Source: Rhabdornis inornatus
Lineage: Eukaryota; Chordata; Aves; Passeriformes; Rhabdornithidae
Direction: 5' to 3'
Assembly: GCA_013397075.1 (NCBI GenBank)
Contig: VWZS01000157.1
Coordinates: forward strand, 1,813,558 to 1,877,557
Length of the DNA: 64,000 bases
A model generated the notes under the pieces. That model saw only the letters and a list, made by a program, of their open reading frames with translations. It searched no databases and was not told the origin of the DNA. This document shows, piece after piece, positions 11,969 to 24,184 of the stretch. How positions within the stretch are numbered: position 1 is the stretch's first letter; every line of letters starts with the position of its first letter. The position numbers and the translations under genes were made by a program.

Positions 11969-14900
11969 GTAATTTAATTGCTAAGCTGTACAATAATGCT
12001 TCTTTTTTATAGTAATTTATGTGCCAAACAGGCTTAAATTATTTTGCACTGCTTCAACATTGGGTGCTATGCTATCATTGAAAATAACTTACACATTAGT
12101 GAAAGATACATGTTTGAATGTGTTGAGAGATAAAAGATACTTGAACCTGTGAATTACACATCTTAGGCAAGGGTCCTGTGTACACAGGCGTGAATAAAGG
12201 TGAGTTTAACACTTCCAAGTATATAAAAACTCCAGCTGTTATTCTGGAAATGTTTTTGTTTCCAATACCATGATTTTTGCTAGCCCAAGGCATCTCAAAA
12301 GACACCAGGTATTAAATGAAGACACCTGAATTTTACTCTTTGAGTGGTATTTATTTGCAAAGATATAGGTATCTAATGTAATTTCAGTTTCTCTAAGATA
12401 CTCCTTCTGGTCCTGAGCAGTAGCAAAATATGACAACGGGTAATTTCGTATATTCTGTGTCATTTTCCTAGCCTGGTGTCCTTGTCTTAGATATTCTGAG
12501 GCATCTGCCTGTGTTTAAGTAACTTCATAGAGCTGTAGATTTGCACTGGCCAAAATGAAGCTATGAAAGTGAATTTGAAAAACTTGCTCTCATTAAATGC
12601 TCACCTATATGCTCCTGTATTTAGATACCTACAACCTGGAGCTGAACTGTGCCATTGAGTCCGGATTTAAAATTATTCCATTCTGTTTTTTTCATTAATT
12701 TGAGCTGTATTTGAAAAATACAATGTAACACTACTTCTGAGTCTAAGACTGAATAATTTAGATCCTATTCAGTGGCATCCAACTCTTCCAAAAGCATGTC
12801 TTTATGATTTTGGACTCCCTTTTGGCAAGCTAGGTAAGTATGTGAAATAATCAAGTAGGGTAAAAGCCCAAATATTGGTACTTCTTAAATAAACTCCAGT
12901 AGTCCAAAGTCACCATGGGTTAATCTGTGTCACTGGAACAGAAGACAGCTATCTGACATTGCAATTCTGTGACAACTCATTGCTCCAAAATGCTCTCCAA
13001 ACCTTTCGTGGCAGTGCCACATGCAAAAGCAATCAGCTGTGAGACCATGTAAGCATATCGGCTTTTTGAAAGGAGAAAAGGGAAGAAGGTACAGATCTCC
13101 TGATTCCAAAATTAATCACTGGATGTGTAGTGACCTTTGGAATCTCTTTGGTTCAGAGTATTGACAAGTCTTTTCTCTGTCACCTGAGGACCAGTTGGAG
13201 TAAGCAAGCCAGGCCTTGCTATCCCAGTTGATTTTCATCTCACAAAATCCATTCTCATAGGACTTACTGGTATGGTATTTTTAAATTTCATTTACCATTC
13301 TCATTTCATGTAATTTAATTTTTTCTTCCCCAATGCCATCATTGTCTGTGTATGAGTGTATATGCTCCACAGCTTCTTTGAAGAGGAAATTGCCTTTTAG
13401 CTTCTTAGTCTTGATATGATATCACATTTCTTTTCCTTGAAAAGTCTAGGGGCATACACTAAGGTAAAATGAATCCAATTACTGCTTCAACCTGCTCATT
13501 TTTTTTCTTGCCAGCATGCTTCTCCAAAACATTGTGCATATATTTCAGGCATTTCTAATTTATTAGATTTGCACTATTATTTGTGGTACCAGTCTGAACT
13601 TGTCAATGAATTTGATACAGGAGGGCAGCTGTGAGGAGTAAGTGGATTCTTACATTGTATTAGATGTTGTTTTTGCCTTCAGTGATGGAGTCCTTTGTCC
13701 TTAGAACCTAGTTTAAAACAGCTACAGTATTCTTCACCAAAAATAAAGTTATTAGGAATACAAGTAACTTCTATGTTAGAACACCAGAAAGCACATTTGG
13801 AAACGAATATCTAATTCTTTCTTGCATCACATATATTAAACAAAATTAATTTTAATGATCTCTAGTTATGAAAATGCTGTTACCACATTTAATTTGACAC
13901 CTTGAGATCATTACTTTAAAAAAAATAACTAGAAGTCTGTTACTTAAATATTCTTTATTTCTTTATATTTAGTATTTCTTTATAGTAGGAATGAAAACAT
14001 TCTTTCTTCCCTGCTCTTAGGGAAATTTTTGTGTGTTTTCAACATTTTTCAGTCATATTATCATGCCTTCTCCACAATTCCTTTCTATTAACGTCACCTG
14101 GTTCTTTCAATTTATTTAGTACATAATTTTTTTCCATGTCAGCTGTTATTAATAAAAAGACCAGCTCTAATTTCAGTTCCAAATTTCTAGATGCTTGTCA
14201 TTTTTCAGAAGCAGTTTCTTTTTCCTTGATAAACCTTCAATATTTGCTCTAAGATTAATATTTTTAGTATTTTGAGTAAAATCAATATTGCCATTTTGAC
14301 CACATGTATTTATTACATATATAGGATGCATAATAAATATCTAGAGAAATAGATAACTGAAAAGCCAGTATGTATCTAGCTATAATTACTGAAAATAGGC
14401 TTTGGCATTTTTTTCCTAGTGTATCTTTTGTATAGTTCAAGGCAAAGGTCCCTATCAATGTTATTTTAATTATCTAAATATTATGATATCTAAAGAAAAC
14501 ATGTCCAGTACTTTTCTTCCTTTTAAATACTTTAAACTATATCAATTTTTAATGTAGTAGGAAGATGCTTTATAACCAAAATATGTGTTTGAATATAATT
14601 TAGTATTGAAATAATATTTTTTCTTTCTTATTGAATACTGCAAAATTTTCAACCTGAGAAGGAATATATGATCACATTAAAAAAACAATGAAACCAAACA
14701 AAAATTTTAAATTTTTTTTCTGGAGGTGTTCTAAATAATTTTACTTTGATACAGCCTTTTTGAATAAACTATGATGTTACTGTTGCATATGAACAAAATG
14801 GTTACATGACTGAAATCAAGAGAACATTTCAATCATGCATACTCATTTCTAGTGGGAATAAAGTTAAAAAGAATTTATTTTCCTAATTTTATTAATTGTG

Positions 14901-16052
14901 AATCAGGCCTTTAACTGAGATAAAAGAGTCGGATATGTGCCATGAAACTAAAACAGCATAGTTAAAAACCAAAAACACCCCAACCAACTTATCAACTTTT
15001 TTCACATTAAGACATAGGTGGTGGCATTCATACTTATTTACAATTAGTTGCCAAAAGGAACCAGTGAACCATATGAAGGTCATGTTGAAATAAGGAGCTT
15101 GAACTGGCATCATAGTAGGTTTTTTTTAAATTTAATGTCTTTTCAGACAATAAACCTGATACTATTTTGTTATTATCCATGTAGAGAAAATTAGCAAAGT
15201 TCTGATAAAGTTTAGCCTTCAATGAATTATGCAAAATAAATCCTTCAGGGAAGAAAAGGCAGTTTCAAGAGTGAATAATTTTTCATTATTCTAGGCTAGG
15301 TGCATAGGCAAAGAAATCCTAAAAGAGTAGTTTGTTATTAAAAAAAACAAAAACAAAAACCAAAAACATTATAAGTAGGGGAAAATTTTAAAGTTTTACA
15401 GAATTAAATCTTATTGACATGCAAAAATTTATAGGAAAATTACCATCATATTTCAACTCAGCTTTTATCGGGCATTTAACTTGGGTGTTCAACCTCAAGG
15501 CCACTAAAAATTTCAGGTTTGTTTTTTTTTTAATAACAGTGAAAAAGTAGACCAACACACCTTTTTCTGCTATAATAAGAAGTGCATTCTTGACAAGAAC
15601 TATTTTGTAGTTAAATTTACTGTTTCACAGTTGTTTATGTTTTATCAATATAAGAAGAAAATCTTTCCTATTGCAAACACTGTACAATACTAAACAATAG
15701 GTAATCTTAACACTTTTGGACATTAATTTCACATTTCCTGAGAGATGATCTAATTTGGTTAGTCAAATATGAGATTACAACATGTGATACTGCAGGCCTT
15801 TTTTTTACATGTTTTATAATTGTATAACAGAGAAAACCCTTCAGAAAGGAAAATATTGAAAACTTTAAAGCATTAGGGTAGATTGAAATGGATTTGAATG
15901 CTAATCAAGCTGATCTCAAAAGATAGATTTTTTTCCATTTCTTAATATCAAGATAATACTAAGTCTTTCAATGCCTAAAAGTCGGGGATTCAGCTGCTTT
16001 GATGCTTGAAGTTTTGTATTACGTGATGAAATATCTACAGTGGATTGAACTT
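11969..16052. other. Unique AT-rich DNA, no gene seen
   Basis: About 4 kb with no recognisable gene, transposon or RNA. Open frames are short and AT-driven. There are scattered A/T runs and an imperfect A/C-rich run near 15,340-15,370. Confidence 0.5.
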
Positions 16053-16127
16053 GGTCGGCTGCCACATGCCCCCCAAGTACCTTTATAACTCCCTCTCCAT
16101 TAACAGGACAAGGGGGAAAATACAACA
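16053..16127. mobile_element. Short scrap of an avian LTR-type repeat
   Basis: The stretch GGCTGCCACATGCCCCCCAA followed by a CTCCCTCTCC...ACAGGACAAGGGGGAAAATA segment resembles a recurring avian LTR or ERV repeat that I remember with the same order of motifs. It lies 20-25 bases upstream of a CR1 copy. The family assignment is from memory, and orientation cannot be fixed. Confidence 0.4.
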
Positions 16128-16149
16128 TGCAATAAGGAAGGCATTGTCT

Positions 16150-16350
16150 GTAGTGATAGTACAAGGAGTAATGGGTGCAAATTGGAAGAGGGGATATTTT
16201 TTAGAAAAACAGGAAGAAATTCTTTAATGTGAGGGTGTTGTGATATTCAAACAGGCTGCCCAGAGAGGTTGTGGATGCCCCAATACTGGCAGCGTTCAAG
16301 GCCAGGTTGGATAAGGCCTTGAGCAACCAGATCTAGTGAAGTGTGTTCCT
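16150..16350 (+). mobile_element. CR1: CR1 LINE, internal 3' region
   Basis: Sense CR1 motifs appear in the usual order: GGAAGAAATTCTTTAATGTG, GGCTGCCCAGAGAGGTTGTG, GATGCCCCAATACTGG, TTCAAGGCCAGGTTGGATAA and TTGAGCAACCAGATCTAGTG. The terminal TTCCAACC...ATTCTATGA tail is missing, so this copy is truncated at both ends or was cut by a later event. Confidence 0.9.
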
Positions 16351-17063
16351 ATCATTAGAAAAAATACCTCTTCACCTCAGAAACACAGATCTCTCATAGA
16401 ATCTCAAAGAAGAACAGCATTTGTAATATCTGTAATAAGATGGAACTTAGTCTTAAATAAGAAATAAAATTTTAAAAAAAAAAAAGGACATTTTCTTTTT
16501 CCTCTGCACTTTATTACTTACAACACTTGCTTTCTTATATCTTTATATTGTGAGATGATTTTTGTAATGCTGCAGACATTTAACATGCATTAGTTGTAAC
16601 AGTCTATATTGTTACAAAGCAGAAACTGCAAATCACAACAAAACCATTAATGCAAAGTCTGGATCAAATGGCAGCAATAAATCATCTTCAAAAACATTTT
16701 TGTCACTTTTGTTCTTCAATTTTCATTAAGGCCATTGAAATTTTAAGTACAATCTTTTGCAAGTGAAATTTGTCTTTTGCCAAATTTTAACTTTTGAAGG
16801 TGATCAGACTTCCTGGAAATGTTAAACTGCACTACAGCTGAATTGACTGGTTTTTGAAGATTAATGGAAATCATAGACTATATGCAATTATTAGATTCTC
16901 TTCGGCTTAGACATGGAATATGATTGAAAATTTTAATTTGCTCAGTTTCTTTACTTCATCATTAGATAAGAATGTAACATGTAATCTTTTGAGTGTTCCA
17001 TGGTAAGACCTAAACAGTGTTATATTTATGAATGTACTGTGCTTTTTCATTAACAAATTAATT
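16351..17063. other. Spacer between CR1 copies
   Basis: AT-rich sequence with a poly-A run near 16,473-16,484. No gene or recognised element was seen. Confidence 0.5.
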
Positions 17064-17535
17064 ATCACAGACTCAACGATTCAGAGAAGGGTTTGCATTG
17101 GAAGACACTTTAAAGATCATCCAGTTCCAATGCCTCTACTGTGGCTGGGGAGACTTACACTAGACCAAGTTACACAAATCCCCATTCAGTCTGGTCATGA
17201 ACACCTCTAAAGATGGGGCATCCACAACTTCTCCGGGCAACCTGTTCCAGTGCCACTCCACTGTCACCATAATTAATTTCTTCCTTATATCTAATCTAAA
17301 TGAGCCTCTGTCAGTTTAGGGCCATTCTCCCTTGCTGTTTCACTACATACTCTTGTGAAAAGTCCCTCTCCAGCCTTCTTTTAAGTCCCTTTTAGGTACT
17401 GGAAGTACCTTTCGGGAGCCACAGTAGAGCGGCTTCCAACCTGTGATCAAATTTGTGGCCCTCTTCTGGACTCATTCCAACAGGTCAATGCCTTGCTTGC
17501 ACTGGGGGCTCAAGTGCTGTATGCAGCATTCCACA
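17064..17535 (-). mobile_element. CR1: CR1 LINE 3' region, minus strand
   Basis: The reverse complement of the CR1 3' end starts here with a diverged ATCACAGACTCAAC...TTGGAAGACACTTTAAAGATCATCC block. It continues through GGGGCATCCACAACTTCTCC, GGCAACCTGTTCCAGTGCCA, CCCTTGCTGTTTCACTACA and ends with GCTGTATGCAGCATTCCAC. About 470 bases remain, making it one of the longest CR1 remnants in the window. It is diverged, so it is not recent, and no open reading frame survives. Confidence 0.93.
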
Positions 17536-20037
17536 ATGTTATTCTTATTTTGGAGAAGTTTAAGCAACATCTTGTAGTAAAAGACATTTAGTGTATGATG
17601 GTTCTGACCACGAACCAAACATTAAATGAAGGGAATACCCATAGTGTAACTGTGGCAATAGAATAATTTTTCTGAACACAATTGAATTTTCAGTCAGTGC
17701 ATTGCTTTCAGCTAGGAGAAGAGCTGAAAAGTGCAGTTATAACGATGCATCACTTTTAAGATGACACAAAAAAGAAGTGTTGATGAACGGTGCCTTGGTG
17801 CCTGTTTGAGGCTTTTTCTTGGAAAATTAGAGACAAAACCAAAAAATGTCTTTGAATATTTTGTGCAGTATATTTAAATTCATTGGAAGAAAATTTCTGA
17901 TGCAATTAGTACAGAGAGACAATGGTGACTTTGAACACATTTATCACATTTTTCCCAATGTACTTGTTTGTCAAACTTGTTCTAGATAAATATTGTCTAG
18001 ATATGCTAAAAACACTTATTCATTAAATATTACTATCTTAATAATTTTTGTTACTTTTGGATCATTATAAGATTTTTTCATGAGAAATACTTGCTCAGCC
18101 TGTACACATATTTTCCTTATTCATTCATTCTAGAGAGTTGGATGACTAGAAACAAATGTGTAACAAAGAAAAAAAAGGAAAAAATCTTACTATATAATTT
18201 GTTTAGAAAAAAGGGAAAAAACAAAAGCAAAAACCCTAAAACAGAAGCCTTATCATTAAACATTTGCAGTTTTTAACTTTCCAACAATGTACAGGGAATA
18301 TTCTTGATTATATACATACTATTGTATCTAGAAATATCATTAAGTTGTGAAGAAAAAATTCTGGCAGAAATCATGATTGAAATACTGAAATTCAGGAATC
18401 CTAACTGTTTATAAAACTGGAAAAATTTTAAAACAGAAAAATGTCTTTTGCTATTTCCTATGCTGAGAAATTGTCATAGTTATATTCCTGTTGAAGACAG
18501 GTTTTGGTCATCAAAAATACTTGAAAAACTCTTCATTATAACTTCCTGCATTTTCAAGACACATTTTAGTTTTCAATTGCTTTGCAATTCTCTGGGTGAC
18601 TAGGATAAATGTCTAGTTCTTAGTTGTTAAAAATTATAATTCATTCTTTTTCTCTGATGGCAATATGCTATTAGTTTGCCATAGGTATATAAAACTTTTA
18701 GAGCCAAACACTTAAAATGGGAACTTAACTTATATCCTTTCCATGTAGATATATATTATTCAATTATGTTTTCATTTGTCAAGTATTTGTCTAATTTTTA
18801 AATGTTAATAGGTAATGCATTTTCTTATCATATCTGTTAAACAGTTTCAAAACAGAAACTCAGTAAACTCTTTATTTTTTGCAGAGAATGATGAGTGTCA
18901 ACAAAGAGATGAGGTGTTCTGGAATTTAATGAATACCACTCCTTTTCTAATTTTTTAGGGACCTATAAAATATTCAAAAAGAAACTGTCCTCCCCTGTAT
19001 TCCAAAGGAGACAAAATAATACCTAGATAATAGACAAAATTTTCCATTATTGTCTGAGACTTTGCAGAAAATTGAATAAGTGAAATAGTGCATAATTACA
19101 GGTCAAAAGCTATATGACATCCAAGGTCTCTAACTGCCTCAGACAATTCCAATTCCATTTCATTTTCAGGTTTCATCCCAGATTCTTGTGTATGTGATTT
19201 TACAAGAATAGCAGTATCCCTGTGGTTAGTTTTTTTTTGGATGATACTTGAAAGCACTCTCATTCTAAAATATGACAGGAAAAATGGCATCAAAGATTAG
19301 ATGTCAAGTTTTACTCAGTGCTCACACAAAATATAGTCTCACTACAGTTCTATTTAAAACAATCAATAATAGATCATGTATCAGCAAATATAAAGATACG
19401 TATTTTTTCATTTTTGTTTTCCTATATGCAAATTAAATATTTAGTCCAAATAGCTGATGTTGCTTTCTACTCTTCTTTATTCATCTCAAATGGCTTTTAC
19501 TCATATTTTACTCATGTTACCACTCTTAAAATATTCTGAACTCTTGATTTACAGAGTTGACTTGCAGCACCCTTTATGTCAACTAGTGAATGTGAGTTTC
19601 CATGGAACCAGAAATGGAAGATTCATAAACTCAAATGAACAGACAAAGGTCTGGATTCAGTTCAAATCACTACCCTATTACAGAAAAATTGGCTGCTGCT
19701 CACATAGTGCTGAATCCATCAACATCAGTGATCAGTACAATCTATGTGTCTTAAGTAGAGTCGAGGTCAGTCTCTCAAAGGAACACAAGCGCTTTTTGTC
19801 TTCCAAATGGCACATCTAGGAATGCTTGGACATCCAGTGAATGGTGCTTTGTAAGACTTAAAGGTCAAATTGGCGGTAAGTAGAAACTGTAACTGACTTT
19901 TACTGTAGGCAGTGCTTGAATTGCTGGTTGAGCCTGAGGTGGGTTTTGGATTCATTAGCAACCATTTCATCAGATAAGACTTGGCTAACTGTTAGCACTT
20001 TCAAATCCAAGACACCAGCACATTAATCTGGTCTATG
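17536..20037. other. Unique AT-rich DNA, no gene seen
   Basis: No recognisable element. The longest open frame outside clear repeats is here (19,457-19,819, plus strand, 120 codons). It has no recognisable domain, and at this AT content and window size a few frames of that length are expected by chance. Confidence 0.5.
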
Positions 20038-20187
20038 AGGCTGCCTGCTCTGCACTGGTGAGGTCATACCCAGATTCACAGAGATGATTTAGTGAAGGCT
20101 AAGGGTGTTGGTACTGCTTAATGAAGAGAGGAGAGGAGAGGAGAGGAGAGGAGAGGAGATCTCATCAATGTATATAAATACCTGAAT
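20038..20187 (+). mobile_element. CR1: CR1 LINE fragment with internal microsatellite
   Basis: CR1-like pieces flank a simple repeat. On the left are CTGCTCTGCACTGGTGAGGT and CAGAGATGATTTAGTGAAGG. On the right are GATCTCATCAATGTATATAA and ATACCTGAA. In other CR1 copies the intervening part reads like GAGAAGAGAAGGCTGAGAGG, so the GGAGA run at 20,126-20,159 probably grew from that purine-rich segment. Confidence 0.8.
20126..20159 (+). repeat. (GAGAG)n microsatellite
   Basis: There are nearly seven uninterrupted copies of the 5-base unit GAGAG inside a CR1 fragment. The tract is pure, which suggests recent expansion and likely length polymorphism. Confidence 0.92.
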
Positions 20188-20194
20188 TGTCTTT

Positions 20195-20220
20195 GTTAGA
20201 CACTTCAGCAAGTGTCTAAC
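20195..20220. repeat. Perfect 11-bp hairpin
   Basis: GTTAGACACTT (20,195-20,205), loop CAGC, then AAGTGTCTAAC (20,210-20,220) form an exact inverted repeat. It lies directly 3' of the CR1 fragment. No terminator or gene is associated with it. Confidence 0.85.
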
Positions 20221-23200
20221 AGATGATGCTAAACTGTGACGAGTGGCTGAATATGACTCCTGAAAAAGTCAGATGAATCAGAAATTTATGGCATATTCAC
20301 TTTCACATATCTTCAGGAACTTTGCTGGTAAGATAACTTTGTCTTGATAATCACAGGGACCATATGTGGTATAGGAGTCCCAGCAAAGGATACTGTTCAC
20401 TGAGAGTAAGTTCACATGGCTTAGGCAATGCTGATGGTGAAGGATTTGTTTATCTGTTAAAGAGTAATCTTTATTGCAAAGCTGGTGTTGTGCCAACATC
20501 CATCTCCTTAAACAACATGTGCATGTCCAAGATGAAATTGAAAAGTATCTCAGAAATAGAAAATAAATGGTTCAGAGTAGAAAATAAGAGTCATTAATAG
20601 CACAACAATTCATATATTAATGACTGACTATTTGCAAAGCTGGAATGTGAAATCACTTTCAAAGAAATAAAACTCCTGATAGAGCTATAAACTGTAATTC
20701 TATGTTTAATAAACACCTATAATCAAGATAACGGAGGGATTTGACTTATGATGTGAGACATTCAGAACACAGGAAACTCTCCAAACAATATTTGTTCAAC
20801 CCTAGCCACTGGTGTCTAACAGAACATTAAAAATTTGAAATCAAAAACTATTGAAGTACCAGGAATGATAACTACAGTTGAGCATATCCTGGGATGCATT
20901 TAAAATTATTTAACTTGTAATCTTTTGTTTCCCACTGTTAGCTAATTGCTGACCTTCTCTCTGGTTAAATTACACTTTTTACTTTTTCGTTAAGACTGTC
21001 TAGCTGTCTAGGCAACAAGATGCATCTAGATGAAACTAATATAGAAAAACATTCACTTCCAGCTATGATCAAAGTCATGTCCTGTTTTTGAGGAATATTA
21101 AATAGAACATTTCAGGATAAATTTAGAAAAACAAAGGTCTGGAATAAATTTCTTGCCAAGGTGAAAAGATGGTGAGCACACATCTCCTTATTGTAACGAT
21201 CATCCTTGATTTCTGAGGGAACCAATTTGTCAGCCTTTTCTGGTGTAGCATAGTTTGATTAATGAATTATGGAGTAGCATAAATTATTAAATATTTTTTG
21301 AGCAAAGAATTCTAGTTGATGAAAATAATTTTATAATGAAAAAAACAAACCACAATTTCTCAAAAGCAAGGAGTCAAACAAAAAAGTGTTGTTGTTTTTT
21401 TTTCTGTTCTTCATATCATCTATGCTTCCAACACATATCTAATAGTAAAGATAAGAAAATGTTTTAGAATACTAAGATGATCAGAACTCAGGATGTGGTA
21501 CTCAAAACCATTTTTGACATTAGAACTTCAAAATCATCACGAAAAGTCCTCAAAATAACTTGCTCATTTTAACATAGTAGGCAAAAATAGAACAAAAAAA
21601 ATTAACCCAATCTATCTCTGTACCACAGCACTGAGCTACCCTTCAGTATGCCATAAATATGTACCTGTAAATCAATGTCAGTTAGTTGCACCATTAGCAG
21701 ATATTTTTAATCTGGCTCACTGAGTTGAGTTACTGAAGCATATGACTAGAAATATTTTCATCAGATTTACTCTCATATGCCACTGATTTCTTCAGTCTAC
21801 AAGCATGTCACATAGTTTCTGGGTATGCAGATTTATCCATCTTTGCTAAAATTTTATCTGTGTGTCTAGTGGCATTACACACAAAAGTGAAAATGTTTCT
21901 TCTAGAAATGTTCATCCTGGCTTAATACAAAAACATACTAAATTATCACAACACTGCACTTCATGAATGTTATGAAAACTAATTAGTTATAGTTTATAGA
22001 GGATATTTATTTCTTGAAAGTGATTATTATTCTAATCTTCTCCTAGTTAAGGACTAGCTTATAAAATAAATAATTATTTCAGTTAAAACACAAGGTAAAA
22101 TCTCACTTGAAATTGTAATAATTCGTGAGTTTTAATTAGTAAATACTAATATAATTTGTATAAAATATAAGAATTAGGAAAGCAACCAAACTGCAAATTA
22201 AAAGGTTTAGTCTCCACCAGTATTTCTGTATTAGTATGCTAAGACTCTAAAAATAATATATCCATGTTTTACATGAATTTAACAATATAAAATATTTACA
22301 CAAGGGAAATCAATAAATATTTACTTATCTGCAGTTCAGACAAGATAAAGGAGCAGAACAATTAATTAACTGCTTTACTTAATAATACAGTGCATTTTTC
22401 AGAGGAAGGGGAATCACACTGTCACAGTAAAAGCCCTTTGTCTTCAGACAAGCAGATATACAGAGTGAATACATTCCGAATTGAAACAAGCAAGTTTCTA
22501 GAAATTTCTGCAATGATATTCAAGAATAATCCTTAAATTTGACAGTGACAAGCACCAGCCTTCAGTAAACTTATGGCAGGGATTGTTAACATTATAGCAC
22601 AGAGGACAGGGACTATCAGAGTTCTGTGCTTATATGGATGATGCTCCTGTTTCAAATATATTTCCTGAAGGACTTTTGAGAATTGTCTAAGCATCACATG
22701 TGTGAGGTTTTCAATAATAAAAAAGGACAATTATGTTCCCATTAAGAAATTAACATTTGTTTATGCATGTAAGTTTTAGACCTAAAGCAAAGATGAGAAG
22801 AAGACAAATCAATGTAATGTTAGAACTTCTTAGAGTTTTAACTACAGTTAATAGGAAATAGTTGAAAGTTTGTTAAGGAATAGGATTAGCTTCTGGCTTC
22901 ACCCTTCAATAAAAGTCTAGCAAACTGAGAAAAGAAGGGCAGACTCTTAGACGAGGTTTGTTCTTCCAAACATACATGAACTTTTCCAAGGGAAAAGCTA
23001 ATGTTTCGGGTACAGTTCCTTTGACTAAGCATGCATTTTGGGAGGGTGGAAACATAACTAACTACCTACCTAAATAAATAAAGTATCTTTTTTCTCAGCA
23101 TGCTACAATCCATTGAATCAAATCCCTGAACAGCTGCCATGCACTCCCTTTAGGACCTTTCTAGGTTTGCTTGCTTGAAGAGTAGCAACAGAAATTCTCT

Positions 23201-24150
23201 CTTCTCATTACCAGTGGTCAATTGATTAAGCCACTTTCCTAGATTTGGGAGATATGAGTCAATTTTTGTTAATAGGAATCTACCTGGATAAGAATGCAGA
23301 ACACTATGGTTAAAAATCTATGTAACTGTGAATAGCTGCTGCCGTCTCTCTGGTAGCAGCTCTGCATTTGGCTGTTTGTCCACCATAATCTAATTTATGT
23401 TAATGCCTTGAATGAGAGAGAAGCTATCACTTTCATAACAGTTTCTGAGAATGTAGTAATAAGTAGTTAGGAATGTAGATAAGGTGACATTCCACTTGTG
23501 GTACTAGTAAAACCTTTATTTTATTTTGTTGAAAAAGAGAGGAAAAAATATTGTCACACCTGAACTAATTTGATATTGTGTCAAGCTGTATCTGCTTAGG
23601 ATGGTGGTATCCCTTGTTTCAGCATAGAAGAAAATCATCACCTTTAAAAGGCAGGAATTCCTCTTAGATGCTAGATATTAAGGCATTATTTAAAGCATTC
23701 TTGATAATATGGTATGGTTTTACAGTTGTGTTTTAAGGGATGCAATCGACAGAAATTTAACTTAGAGTATTAAGAAAATACCTTCTGTACAGCACTTCTA
23801 TTGCAAACTCAGATCTATGAATATGAATTGCTTGATGTCAAATTTTAGGTTTAAATATGTTTCTCTCTTTTTCTCTGTTAAACCAAATCATACTTTTGGT
23901 AGATTTGTTAATTTTTTAAAGAAAAATTAATGTCAGAAAAAGGAAAGTAAATGAACAGATTTTTAAACAGCCATATGATTTAGGTTTATCATTTCTTCTG
24001 ATTCCAACACATGGAAAAACTGCTGTCAGCAAGTGCCAAGCTGCCTGACCATGGGTCTGACTAGCTGTTACATTTTTCGTCTGACATGGTAGGCATCTCC
24101 TTGCATCAACTTCAGATGTCAGCAGCAATGAGGGGCCTCGCTTTTTCTGG
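20221..24150. other. Unique AT-rich DNA, no gene seen
   Basis: Nearly 4 kb without a recognisable gene, transposon or RNA. Open frames are short and unremarkable. Confidence 0.5.
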
Positions 24151-24184
24151 AACCATAAAGTTGGAAAAGACCATCTGCTCAGCC
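24151..24184 (-). mobile_element. CR1: Possible short CR1 tail, minus strand
   Basis: AACCATAAAGTTGGAAAAGA followed by CCATCTGCTCAG resembles the reverse complement of the CR1 3' end (AATCATAGA...GGTTGGAAAAGACC). Only about 35 bases match, so this is a weak call. Confidence 0.45.

Noticed and set aside
19457..19819. 120-codon plus-strand open frame outside repeats
   Set aside because: At this AT content and over 64 kb on both strands a few frames this long are expected by chance. No domain, promoter or repeat family was recognised.
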